Shown here piece by piece: positions 1-5,942 of a stretch of 11,990 nucleotides of DNA. The stretch spans positions 1-11,990 of the forward strand of contig DASXXM010000562.1 of assembly GCA_036503065.1 (NCBI GenBank). Direction: 5' to 3'. Below the pieces are notes generated by a model. The model made no database searches. It was not told the DNA's origin and saw only the letters and a list, made by a program, of their open reading frames with translations. Positions within the stretch are counted from its first letter, which is position 1. Every line of letters begins with the position of its first letter. Position numbers and translations under genes: made by a program. Origin of the DNA: DATEPR01 sp036503065 (GTDB taxonomy: Bacteria; Actinomycetota; Actinomycetes; Mycobacteriales; Pseudonocardiaceae).

Positions 1-501
1 GGCGCGACGGTCCGCGCGATCGCGGCGCGGGCCGGCGTGGACGCGGCCATGGTCAACCACTGGTTCGGCGGCAAGCAGGGTCTGTTCGCGGCGATCATAG
101 AACTGCCGTTCGACCCGCTCGACCTGATCGAACACGTCCTGGCCGGCGAGCGGGACGCGTTGGCGGAGCGGCTGATCCGCACGTTCGTCCCGCTGTGGGA
201 CGCACGGGAGGGCGGTTTCACCGCGGTGTTGCTGAGCATCGCCAACCAGGATCTCGCCGCTCAGATGGGCGAGTTCTTCACCATGATCTTCGGCCGGTTG
301 GCCGACGTCATCCACATCGACCAGCCGCAGTTGCGGGCCGGTCTGTGCGCTTCTCAGATCCTTGGTCTGGGCATGGTGCGGTACGTGTTGAAACTGGAAC
401 CGATGGCTTCCGCGGACGTGGATACCGTGGTCGCCATGGTCGGCCCCAATCTGCAGCGCTACCTGACGGGCGACCTCGACGGCCCAACAATGTGGGCATG
501 A
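1..501 (+). CDS. TetR/AcrR family transcriptional regulator, 5' end cut by the window edge
   Basis: The reading frame is open from base 1 and ends at TGA 499-501, so the N-terminus is missing. The first visible residues form the second half of a TetR helix-turn-helix (TVRAIAARAGV, then the recognition helix and the NHWFGGKQGLF signature, close to the family's YHHFGSKEGLL). The rest is the all-helical ligand and dimer domain. Its C-terminal part (RAGLCASQILGLGMVRYVL and a final LQRYL segment) resembles the TetR_C_18 type of C-terminal domain. It is probably a DNA-binding repressor released by an unknown small molecule. It converges with the immunity gene across a 31-bp gap in which I see no clear terminator. 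The target cannot be inferred because upstream neighbours are outside the window. The GTG at 37 is internal and not the real start. Confidence 0.9.
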   Translation, partial: GATVRAIAARAGVDAAMVNHWFGGKQGLFAAIIELPFDPLDLIEHVLAGERDALAERLIRTFVPLWDAREGGFTAVLLSIANQDLAAQMGEFFTMIFGRLADVIHIDQPQLRAGLCASQILGLGMVRYVLKLEPMASADVDTVVAMVGPNLQRYLTGDLDGPTMWA

Positions 502-532
502 TTTCCGCCGTTCCCCGCAGGTTTGGTGTCGG

Positions 533-955
533 TTACTCGCCCGGCCGCCATGGCAGTGAGACCGGTTTCGCTCCCTCGCGTTCCAGGTACTCGCGGAGTC
601 CCTGGCGGACGAGACCGACTGGGATCTCGACGGACGCGTCCACTTCGGTGGCTGAGCCCATGTAGTCGTACGTCGCCGCGCCAATCCGGCTCGGGTCACC
701 CTGGGTGATGCCGCCGTCCGCTGCGAGGTAGTTGACGAAACCCTGGCTCTGGCCGATTCCCACTTCCATCACGCCGCATTCGGGGTGGCCTGCGATCGCC
801 GCCTGGATCACAGGAGGGACGAGGTGTTCGGCGGTGTCGCGAAGCAGGCGGTCCAGGAAGATATCCAGTTCGGCGGCGGTGCGCACGATGACCGGTGAGT
901 CGCCAGGACCGAGGTCGTTGTCCGGTTCCTGGTCGTACCAGATCTCTAGCGCCAT
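533..955 (-). CDS. Imm1-family immunity protein, probable antitoxin of the adjacent deaminase toxin
   Basis: This 140-residue acidic protein carries the Imm1 pattern: an early IWYDQ strand, a central MEVGIGQSQGFVNYLAADGG block, a YDYMGSATEVDASVEIP block and a C-terminal VRQGLREYLEREG helix ending near a conserved W. Imm1 proteins neutralise polymorphic toxins, often nucleic-acid deaminases, by direct binding in the cytoplasm. The ATG at 953-955 is chosen because a strong GGAGGAG lies 10 nt upstream and the homology starts there. The frame is open further upstream but only through toxin-coding DNA. The start overlaps the toxin's 3' end (stop at 946-948), so translation was probably coupled. 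The gene looks intact although the toxin is broken. The family call comes from remembered motifs, not a search. Confidence 0.82.
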   Translation of the reverse strand: MALEIWYDQEPDNDLGPGDSPVIVRTAAELDIFLDRLLRDTAEHLVPPVIQAAIAGHPECGVMEVGIGQSQGFVNYLAADGGITQGDPSRIGAATYDYMGSATEVDASVEIPVGLVRQGLREYLEREGAKPVSLPWRPGE

Positions 956-1333
956 GGCGGGACTGCTCCTCCGGTAAAGGTCTTGCGGTAGTTCGGGCCG
1001 TGCACTGTTAGCGAGTATCCCGGTGGCAGTAGGAGCGGGAGCAGGGTGTCGCAGCCGGCCGGACCACGACACGGTCGATTATTGATCACGAGAGTAGCGT
1101 CGATGATCTTGTCGCGGACCATGCGGGCTGCCAGCTTCTGTTCGGCGTGGGACACAGCCACCGGCTCCGTCCGGGCGGCGAGGCCGCGTTCCTTCAACAG
1201 TTCCCATGCTGCGCCCGCTCACGATCTGGTGGTCGACGCCGTCCGGGCCGATCCAACGGCCGTGAGTCTTCTGACCGGAACCTGGAACGACCGGCGGCGG
1301 GAGTTGGGCGCGGAGCACATCGATTCGTGTCGT
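946..1333 (-). pseudogene. DddA-like (SCP1.201 family) cytosine deaminase toxin domain, frameshifted and 5'-truncated
   Basis: Two minus-strand frames together give one deaminase toxin domain. Frame A, from about 1333 down to about 1213, encodes RIDVLRAQLPPP, then PGSGQKTHGRWIGPDGV and HQIVSGR. The KTHGRW(I/V)GPDG stretch is typical of the family's N-terminal strand. Frame B, from about 1212 to the stop at 946-948, encodes WELLKERGL and then the zinc/catalytic motif HAE (His codon 1147-1149) and PC-X4-GC (Cys codons 1069-1071 and 1051-1053), followed by LLPPGYSLTVHGPNYRKTFTGG. Frame B has a TGA at 1219-1221 and frame A runs past the motifs into unrelated sequence. A small indel near 1208-1218 therefore separates substrate strand and active site. 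No delivery or N-terminal domain precedes frame A; about 1334 onward does not resemble the family. Family knowledge: these enzymes deaminate cytosine in DNA and are delivered as antibacterial toxins. A sequencing error is the main alternative for the frameshift, though it would not explain the missing N-terminus. Confidence 0.8.
966..972 (-). promoter_or_regulatory. Ribosome binding site of the Imm1 gene
   Basis: On the minus strand this reads GGAGGAG, 10 nt before the ATG at 955. It lies inside the toxin's last codons, decides the immunity start and allows translation of the antitoxin even though the toxin frame is broken upstream. Confidence 0.7.
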
Positions 1334-1534
1334 AGGCGGTGCGCACGGGCTTGCCTGGTAGCGGCCCCATAAACGGGCGCCGACCTGCCGAACCAGACCG
1401 GCATACCGGAACCCGGCCGAATCAGGGGTTCTGGCCGCGGCATAGCAACCCACTGTGGCTCGACCACCCTGGTCGTGATCATCGCCGTGGTGGTCATCGT
1501 GCTCAGGCCACGGCGCCTTTCCGCTCTATGCCTG
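1334..1534. other. Gap between the toxin remnant and hisI, no gene recognised
   Basis: About 200 bp with minus-strand open frames that resemble no family I know. One runs into the toxin fragment and one overlaps hisI. It may be scar DNA left when the toxin lost its N-terminal part. A CCCC-ATT-C-GGGG mini-hairpin lies just inside the end of hisI (about 1539-1553) but has no T-rich tail. Confidence 0.4.
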
Positions 1535-1936
1535 TCAAGCCCCGAATGGGGGGTTTGGGGAGAAGTTGTGGACAGGTGCGGAGTTGTCCACAGAAGAGTC
1601 GAGAAGCACGTCACTGTCGAAGCAGCTGTGGGTGCCGGTGTGGCAGGCCGGCCCGGTCTGGTCCACGACCAGCAACACCGCGTCACCGTCACAGTCGAGG
1701 CGAACCTCGTGGACGTGTTGGGTATGGCCGGACGTCTCACCCTTCTCCCAGAGTTGTTGCCGGCTACGGGAATAGTAGGTCGCCCGGCGGGTCGTCAGTG
1801 TGCGGTGCAGGGCTTCGTCGTTCATCCACGCGACCATCAGCACCGCGCCGGTGCCACGTTCCTGCGTGATCGCGCATACCAGGCCGTCGGGGGTGCGCTT
1901 CAGGCGTGCGGCGACCGCCGGGTCCAACTCGATCAC
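1535..1936 (-). CDS. hisI: Phosphoribosyl-AMP cyclohydrolase HisI
   Basis: HisI hydrolyses the adenine ring of 1-(5-phosphoribosyl)-AMP to ProFAR precursor, the third step of histidine synthesis, in the cytoplasm and with zinc. The 133-residue protein has the diagnostic WEKGETSG block (63-70), the metal-binding DCDGD (81-85) and the CHTG-x3-C zinc site (C98, H99, C105). Length matches a monofunctional HisI without a HisE domain. The GTG at 1934-1936 overlaps the TGA of the upstream membrane protein by 4 nt (GTGA), which fixes the start and implies coupled translation. The frame stays open further upstream but there it is antisense-like sequence within the membrane gene. The last 15 or so residues are probably a loose tail. 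Confidence 0.96.
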   Translation of the reverse strand: MIELDPAVAARLKRTPDGLVCAITQERGTGAVLMVAWMNDEALHRTLTTRRATYYSRSRQQLWEKGETSGHTQHVHEVRLDCDGDAVLLVVDQTGPACHTGTHSCFDSDVLLDSSVDNSAPVHNFSPNPPFGA

Positions 1937-2331
1937 GATTCCAGGTCCAACGGGTTTTCGTAGGTGTCCAGTCCGAAGTGGATACGGATCGGCCTGGTGT
2001 TCAGCAGGACCACGGCGTAGACCTGCGCGATGGCCAACACCGCCGAGACCACGCGCGTCCAAATTGGACCGCCGCCGAGCACGATCACCATGTGTACCAA
2101 CGTGCCCAGTACCGCGATGACCAGCACACCTGGACGCAACGTCCGACTGCCGGCCACGATCACCAGCGCGCACAGCACATCCAGCACCGCCTGCGCGATC
2201 GGCACGTACAGAATGCTGGCGCCCTCCGCGGACAGCCGGATCAGGCTCTCCGCCAGGAAGACCAGGCCGGCACCGCCGAGCATGCCCGCGCAGACCCAGA
2301 TGTCGGATCGCCGAACTCCTGGCTCGGTCAT
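1933..2331 (-). CDS. Small four-helix membrane protein coupled between hisF and hisI
   Basis: This 132-residue protein has no function I recognise. Four hydrophobic segments lie near residues 12-29, 38-60, 66-88 and 92-112, separated by short loops with few charges, for example GSRTLRP between helices 2 and 3. A polar C-terminal tail of about 20 residues contains HFGLDTYENPLDL. There is no signal peptide and no enzymatic motif. Its ATG overlaps the hisF stop by 4 nt (ATGA) and its stop overlaps the hisI start by 4 nt, so it should be made in step with both enzymes. By analogy with the Trp-associated membrane proteins of actinobacterial trp operons it may be a pathway-associated accessory or transporter-like protein, but that is inference from position only. 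Confidence 0.87.
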   Translation of the reverse strand: MTEPGVRRSDIWVCAGMLGGAGLVFLAESLIRLSAEGASILYVPIAQAVLDVLCALVIVAGSRTLRPGVLVIAVLGTLVHMVIVLGGGPIWTRVVSAVLAIAQVYAVVLLNTRPIRIHFGLDTYENPLDLES

Positions 2332-3086
2332 CGCACCTCCACTCCGGCCGCGGCCAGCGCGCCCTTCACCTCGCCGATGCGGAGCTGGCCGAAGTGGAAG
2401 ACACTGGCGGCGAGCACCGCGTCCGCGCCGGCCGCCACGGCCGGGGGGAAATGGCCGAGTTCGCCCGCGCCGCCGCTGGCGATCAGCGGCACGTCGACCC
2501 TGGCCCGCACCAACCGGATCAGCTCGATGTCGAAGCCGGCCCTGGTGCCGTCGGCATCCATCGAATTGAGCAGGATCTCGCCGACGCCCAGTTCCTGGCC
2601 GCGGGCGGCCCACTCGACCGCGTCGATCCCGGTGCCTCGGCGGCCGCCGTGGGTCGTCACCTCGAAACCGGATGGTGTCGGCGCCCGGCGGGCGTCCACG
2701 GACAGCACGATGCACTGCGCGCCGAACCGCTGGGACGCCTCGTGCAGCAGTTCCGGCCTGCTGATCGCGGCGGTGTTGATGCCGACCTTGTCCGCGCCGG
2801 CCCGCAGCAGCCGATCGACGTCGTCCACCGCGCGTACTCCCCCGCCCACGGTCAGCGGGATGAAGACCTGCTCCGCGGTGCGCCGGACCACGTCGTAGGT
2901 GGTCTCCCGGTTACCGGAGGACGCCGTGACATCGAGGAACGTCAACTCGTCCGCGCCCTCGGCGTCGTAGGCGGCGGCGAGGGCGACCGGGTCGCCGGCA
3001 TCAACGAGATCAGTGAAGTTGACGCCCTTCACCACCCGCCCCGCGTCGACGTCAAGGCAGGGAATCACACGTACCGCGACCGCCAC
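2328..3086 (-). CDS. hisF: Imidazole glycerol phosphate synthase cyclase subunit HisF
   Basis: HisF is the (beta/alpha)8-barrel subunit that uses ammonia from HisH to convert PRFAR into imidazole glycerol phosphate and AICAR. The 252-residue protein starts MAVAVRVIPCLDVDAGRVVKG, with catalytic Asp12 and Asp131 (in LSVDAR) and phosphate-binding glycine loops at TVGGGVRA (79-86), GINTAA and IASGGAG (202-208). Length is normal. The GTG start at 3084-3086 lies 12 nt after the marR stop and has only a weak GAAAGG-type site upstream. It may therefore be translated from a marR-hisF message. Its partner hisH lies more than 2.8 kb away in another transcription unit, with an oppositely oriented gene between. 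Confidence 0.97.
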   Translation of the reverse strand: MAVAVRVIPCLDVDAGRVVKGVNFTDLVDAGDPVALAAAYDAEGADELTFLDVTASSGNRETTYDVVRRTAEQVFIPLTVGGGVRAVDDVDRLLRAGADKVGINTAAISRPELLHEASQRFGAQCIVLSVDARRAPTPSGFEVTTHGGRRGTGIDAVEWAARGQELGVGEILLNSMDADGTRAGFDIELIRLVRARVDVPLIASGGAGELGHFPPAVAAGADAVLAASVFHFGQLRIGEVKGALAAAGVEVR

Positions 3087-3098
3087 CGAAACAGCCTT

Positions 3099-3593
3099 TC
3101 ACATGCAGGAACCGCCGGGCCGATCGGCTCCGGACTCGGCCAGCCTGCGTAGGGCCGCTTCCAGCGTCCGGCGCTCGTCGGGTTCGAGCACCCGCAGCAG
3201 GTCCTCCTCGACGATGCGCACGTCGTGATCGACCTTGCGTTGGAGGTCGCGGCCTGCGTCGGTGATCTCCGGGATGCGCACCCTGCGGTCGGTCGGGTCC
3301 GGCCGTCGCCGCACGTAACCGTCCCGCTCCAGCCGGTCCAGCACGGTGGTCAGGGTGGTCTTGTCCAGGCCGAGCGACGCGCCGAGCTGGAGTTGGGTCC
3401 CGCAGTGCCCATGGCTAAGCGTGGACAGCACGAGGTGGGCGCGCATGTCGATGCCGTGTTCCCTGGCGGCCACCTGCAGCGCGTCGCCGATCCGCTGTGC
3501 CGCGCGGTGCAACAGCCAATTCAGGTCCGAGGTGCGTAGGACGTCGTGGGCCCGGTCGCAGGCCTGCTCGGTCGGTGGGGCGTCCTCATGCAC
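3099..3593 (-). CDS. MarR family transcriptional regulator
   Basis: A 164-residue winged-helix protein. Helices 1-2 cover about 15-60, the recognition part LGASLGLDKTTLTTVLDRLERDGYV spans about 70-94, and the wing contains the MarR hallmark DPTDRRVR (99-106). The C-terminal helices 115-155 form the dimer arm. MarR proteins repress divergent genes and themselves and are often released by phenolics, quinones or thiol oxidation; two cysteines are seen early on (C12, C64) plus C163. It is divergent from the azoreductase-like gene and a perfect palindrome lies between, the obvious operator. The GTG at 3591-3593 is preferred. A GGAGGG touches it directly, too close to act as a normal Shine-Dalgarno, while a -10-like TACGAT ends 6 nt upstream, so a leaderless message is likely. 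An in-frame GTG at 3621-3623 is the alternative start. Confidence 0.92.
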   Translation of the reverse strand: MHEDAPPTEQACDRAHDVLRTSDLNWLLHRAAQRIGDALQVAAREHGIDMRAHLVLSTLSHGHCGTQLQLGASLGLDKTTLTTVLDRLERDGYVRRRPDPTDRRVRIPEITDAGRDLQRKVDHDVRIVEEDLLRVLEPDERRTLEAALRRLAESGADRPGGSCM

Positions 3594-3599
3594 CCCTCC

Positions 3600-3605
3600 A
3601 TCGTA
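3600..3605 (-). promoter_or_regulatory. Probable -10 element of a leaderless marR transcript
   Basis: The minus strand reads TACGAT (TANNNT type) with 6 nt before the GTG start of marR, which puts the expected transcription start on the G of GTG. No convincing -35 is seen. Confidence 0.45.
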
Positions 3606-3634
3606 CCGAATGATTCCTCTCACATCGGATCGTC

Positions 3635-3663
3635 TTGACTCGGAACATCTCTCTGAATATGTT
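3635..3663 (+). promoter_or_regulatory. Promoter of the azoreductase-like gene
   Basis: TTGACT (3635-3640) and TATGTT (3658-3663) are separated by the ideal 17 bp. The ATG follows about 36 nt downstream of the -10, leaving room for a short leader with a good ribosome site. The element overlaps the palindrome 3643-3664. Confidence 0.65.
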
Positions 3664-3664
3664 C
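3643..3664. promoter_or_regulatory. Palindromic operator, probable MarR binding site
   Basis: GAACAT (3643-3648) and ATGTTC (3659-3664) are perfect inverted repeats with a 10-bp spacer, about one helical turn plus arms as MarR dimers prefer. The site covers the spacer and the -10 of the plus-strand promoter and lies about 50 bp upstream of marR, so one bound dimer could repress the azoreductase gene and possibly marR. Confidence 0.65.
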
Positions 3665-3686
3665 TTGCTGTAGACGTTCTTGAATG

Positions 3687-3693
3687 GGAAGGA
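3687..3693 (+). promoter_or_regulatory. Ribosome binding site of the azoreductase-like gene
   Basis: GGAAGGA with 5 nt before ATG 3699-3701. It decides the start in favour of 3699 over the in-frame ATG at 3684, which has no such site. Confidence 0.65.
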
Positions 3694-3698
3694 CAGAC

Positions 3699-4349
3699 AT
3701 GCCGCACCTGCTGCACATCGACGCGAGCCTGCGCACGACCGGATCCGTGTCCAGGGAGGTCAGCGCCGCATTCGCCGCCCAGTGGCGCGCCGCCCATCCC
3801 GACGGCGAGTACACCTACCGCGACCTGGGCCGGCACCCGATCCCGCACCTGGACGAGGCCGCTCTGGTCGCGTCGCAGATCCCGCCCGAGCAGCACACGC
3901 CGGAGCAGCGGGCCGCATGGGCGGTGACCGCCGCCGTGATCGCCGAACTGGAGGCCGCGGACACGGTGCTGCTCGGCGTGCCGATGTACAACTTCTCGAT
4001 CCCGTCCACCGTGAAGGCGTGGGTGGACCGGATCGTGACCACCCGCCTGATGGCGGACCCGGAGACCGGCATCGGGCCGGTGGCCGGCAAGCGGGTGATC
4101 GTGACGACGGCGCGCGGCGGGGCGTACGGACCGGGCACGCCTCGGGAGCCGTACGAATTCCAGGAGAGCTACCTGCGGGCGGTGTTCACCAAGCTCGGGC
4201 TGGATCAGAATCTGACTTTCGTGAACACCGAGCTGACGCTGGCCGACGTCGTGCCCGCCATGGCGCGGTTCCAGGACCTGGCCGTGCACTCACGGGCGGA
4301 GGCGCATCGGGTGGTTCAGGAACTGGCCGGGGTACCTATTTCGGTGTGA
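3699..4349 (+). CDS. azoR: FMN-dependent NADH:quinone oxidoreductase / azoreductase
   Basis: A 216-residue flavodoxin-fold enzyme of the AzoR family, which uses NAD(P)H and FMN for two-electron reduction of quinones and azo compounds in the cytoplasm. Visible marks are the N-terminal strand LLHIDASLR with the FMN phosphate loop (S10, S16, S18), the family signature PMYNFSIPSTVKAWVDRI (95-112) whose MYNF cradles the isoalloxazine, and TTARGG (136-141). Length is close to the usual 200-215. The start at 3699 is set by GGAAGGA 5 nt upstream. Divergence from marR with a shared operator suggests induction by quinone-like compounds. Its last 14 bp overlap the convergent dehydrogenase gene. The natural substrate cannot be told from sequence. 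Confidence 0.93.
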   Translation: MPHLLHIDASLRTTGSVSREVSAAFAAQWRAAHPDGEYTYRDLGRHPIPHLDEAALVASQIPPEQHTPEQRAAWAVTAAVIAELEAADTVLLGVPMYNFSIPSTVKAWVDRIVTTRLMADPETGIGPVAGKRVIVTTARGGAYGPGTPREPYEFQESYLRAVFTKLGLDQNLTFVNTELTLADVVPAMARFQDLAVHSRAEAHRVVQELAGVPISV

Positions 4350-5187
4350 GTGCCTCGATCACCGCGGCGAAGTCCGGCCACTGGCCGCCTGCGCTTAGCA
4401 CGGTCGTCAACAGGTTTTCCGTGGCGGGGCCGAGCTGTACCGGGATGCCGTGGCGTTCGGCGAGTCGGACCGCCAGGCGGACGTCCTTGCGGGCCAGTTC
4501 CGGGGTGAACCAACCGGGGTGGGCCGGGTCGAGTACGGCGTCCTGGCGTATCCGGGCGGCCGCGCTGACCGCCGGGCTGCCGGCGAAGACGGTTCGGATC
4601 AGGTTGTCGTCCATGCCATCGGCGCGTGCCGTCGCGATCGCCTCGGCCAGCGCGGCCACGCCGACGATGAGTTGCAGGTTGGTCATCACCTTCATCGTGG
4701 CGCCCGCGCCGGCCGCGCCGCAGTGCACGTAGCTCCGACTGAGATCTGCCCACAGCGGGTCCAGCCGCCGCACCACGTCGGCCGGGCCGCCGATCAGGAA
4801 TCGGGCGGCGCCTTGCCGGACCGCTGTGGGACTGCCCAGTACCGGGGTGTCCAGCACCGCGTCGGCCGGGCCCGCGGTGGCCAGTTCTCGGGCGGTTTCC
4901 GGGTCCACCGTGCTGACGTTGGCCAGTATCGCGCCCTTGGCGACGGAGGCCAGCGCGCCGTCGATGCCGAGGCAGATGTCCAGTACCGCGTCGTCGTCCG
5001 CGACCACCACCAGCGTTACCTCGGCTTCGGCCACCGCTTCGGCCACCGTCGGAGCTTCGGTCACGCCGACCAGTTCGCTTGCCCGGCCCGGGGTTCTGTT
5101 CCACACGGTGACCTGGTGGCCGCGCTCCGTGGCGCGTGCCGCGAACGCCCAACCCATCCCGCCAAGGCCCAGTACTGTCAGCCGCAT
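4336..5187 (-). CDS. NADP-type beta-hydroxyacid dehydrogenase-like oxidoreductase
   Basis: A 283-residue two-domain protein of the 6-phosphogluconate / 3-hydroxyisobutyrate dehydrogenase family. The Rossmann domain opens MRLTVLGLGGMG with the glycine motif at 7-12. NRTPGR (30-35) after strand 2 has the Arg typical of NADP binders. VVVADDDAV replaces the usual dinucleotide loop. The substrate motif is DTPVLGSP (113-120) instead of DAPVSGG, and the catalytic lysine is K166 in GATMKVMTN with N170. The helical C-terminal half has the WFTPELARKDVRLA block common to this family. Because the substrate motif diverges, the substrate is open; succinic semialdehyde, hydroxyisobutyrate or an imine are possibilities. 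It is last in the transketolase-hisH-priA unit, 14 nt after priA, and its stop overlaps the convergent azoreductase end. Confidence 0.88.
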   Translation of the reverse strand: MRLTVLGLGGMGWAFAARATERGHQVTVWNRTPGRASELVGVTEAPTVAEAVAEAEVTLVVVADDDAVLDICLGIDGALASVAKGAILANVSTVDPETARELATAGPADAVLDTPVLGSPTAVRQGAARFLIGGPADVVRRLDPLWADLSRSYVHCGAAGAGATMKVMTNLQLIVGVAALAEAIATARADGMDDNLIRTVFAGSPAVSAAARIRQDAVLDPAHPGWFTPELARKDVRLAVRLAERHGIPVQLGPATENLLTTVLSAGGQWPDFAAVIEALTPK

Positions 5188-5201
5188 CCAGCCACGGTAG
5201 C

Positions 5202-5933
5202 TCAGCGCACCGCGGCGAGCGCCTCCGGCAGCGTGAACGCCCCGGCATACAAGGCCTTGCCGATGATCGCGCCTTCCAACCCATCGGGCTGGAGGGCGGC
5301 CAGGTCCCGCAGGTCGTCCACACTGGACACGCCGCCGGACGCGATCACCTGCGCGTCGGTCCGCGCGCACACGTCGCGCAGCAGGCTCAGGTTCGGGCCC
5401 TGGAGCGTGCCGTCCTTGCTCACGTCCGTGACCACGTAGCGGGGGCAGCCCTCCCGGTCCAGCCGGTCGAGCACCTCCCACAGGTCGCCGCCGTCCTGGG
5501 TCCAGCCACGCGCGGACAGGCGGTGGCCCTGCTCGGTGATCCGCACGTCAAGGCCGACGGCGATCAGGTCGCCGTGCTCGGCGATCATCCGCGCGCACCA
5601 GTCGGGGTTCTCCAGGGCCGCGGTGCCCAGGTTCACCCTGGCACAGCCGGTGGCCAGGGCCGCGGCCAGCGAGTCGTCGTCGCGGATGCCGCCGGACAGC
5701 TCCACCAGCACGTCCAGCTTGCGCACCACCTCGGCCAGCAGCGGGCCGTTGCTGCCGCGACCGAACGCGGCGTCCAGGTCGACCAGGTGCACCCAGTCGG
5801 CGCCGCCGTCCTGCCAGGCGAGTGCCGCGGCCAGCGGGTCGCCGTAGTCGGTCTCCGAGCCTGCGGCGCCCTGCACCAACCGGACGGCCTTCCCGTCGGC
5901 CACATCGACCGCGGGGAGCAGCGTGAAACTCAC
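5202..5933 (-). CDS. priA: Bifunctional HisA/TrpF isomerase PriA
   Basis: A 243-residue (beta/alpha)8-barrel that isomerises ProFAR to PRFAR in histidine synthesis. In actinobacteria the same enzyme also isomerises phosphoribosylanthranilate in tryptophan synthesis. Catalytic Asp10 (LPAVDV) and Asp174 (VSKDGTLQGP) are present, as are Arg18 and the actinobacterial loop residues Arg142 and Trp144 in SARGWTQDGG, which match the PriA-specific Arg/Trp pair. Phosphate loops are ELSGGIRDD (78-86) and ASGGVSS (198-204). The GTG at 5931-5933 starts 9 nt after hisH without a strong ribosome site. Dual activity is inferred from the PriA-type loop and the absence of a visible trpF. Confidence 0.95.
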   Translation of the reverse strand: MSFTLLPAVDVADGKAVRLVQGAAGSETDYGDPLAAALAWQDGGADWVHLVDLDAAFGRGSNGPLLAEVVRKLDVLVELSGGIRDDDSLAAALATGCARVNLGTAALENPDWCARMIAEHGDLIAVGLDVRITEQGHRLSARGWTQDGGDLWEVLDRLDREGCPRYVVTDVSKDGTLQGPNLSLLRDVCARTDAQVIASGGVSSVDDLRDLAALQPDGLEGAIIGKALYAGAFTLPEALAAVR

Positions 5934-5942
5934 GCGGCGACT

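Noticed and set aside
1454..1510. Minus-strand His/Asp-rich run resembling a metal-binding stretch (HDDHHGDDHD)
   Set aside because: It is a single-frame reading of a simple repeat-like stretch, has no homology support, and another frame is equally open.
1539..1553. CCCC/GGGG mini-hairpin at the end of hisI
   Set aside because: The 4-bp stem has no T-tail and lies inside coding sequence; expected by chance at this G+C.
1937..2173. N-terminal extension of the hisI frame
   Set aside because: The extra residues are the shadow of the membrane-protein gene. HisI homology and the 4-nt overlap begin at 1936.
3594..4289. Upstream extension of the marR frame
   Set aside because: It runs through the divergent promoter and antisense to the azoreductase-like gene; no regulator has this extension.
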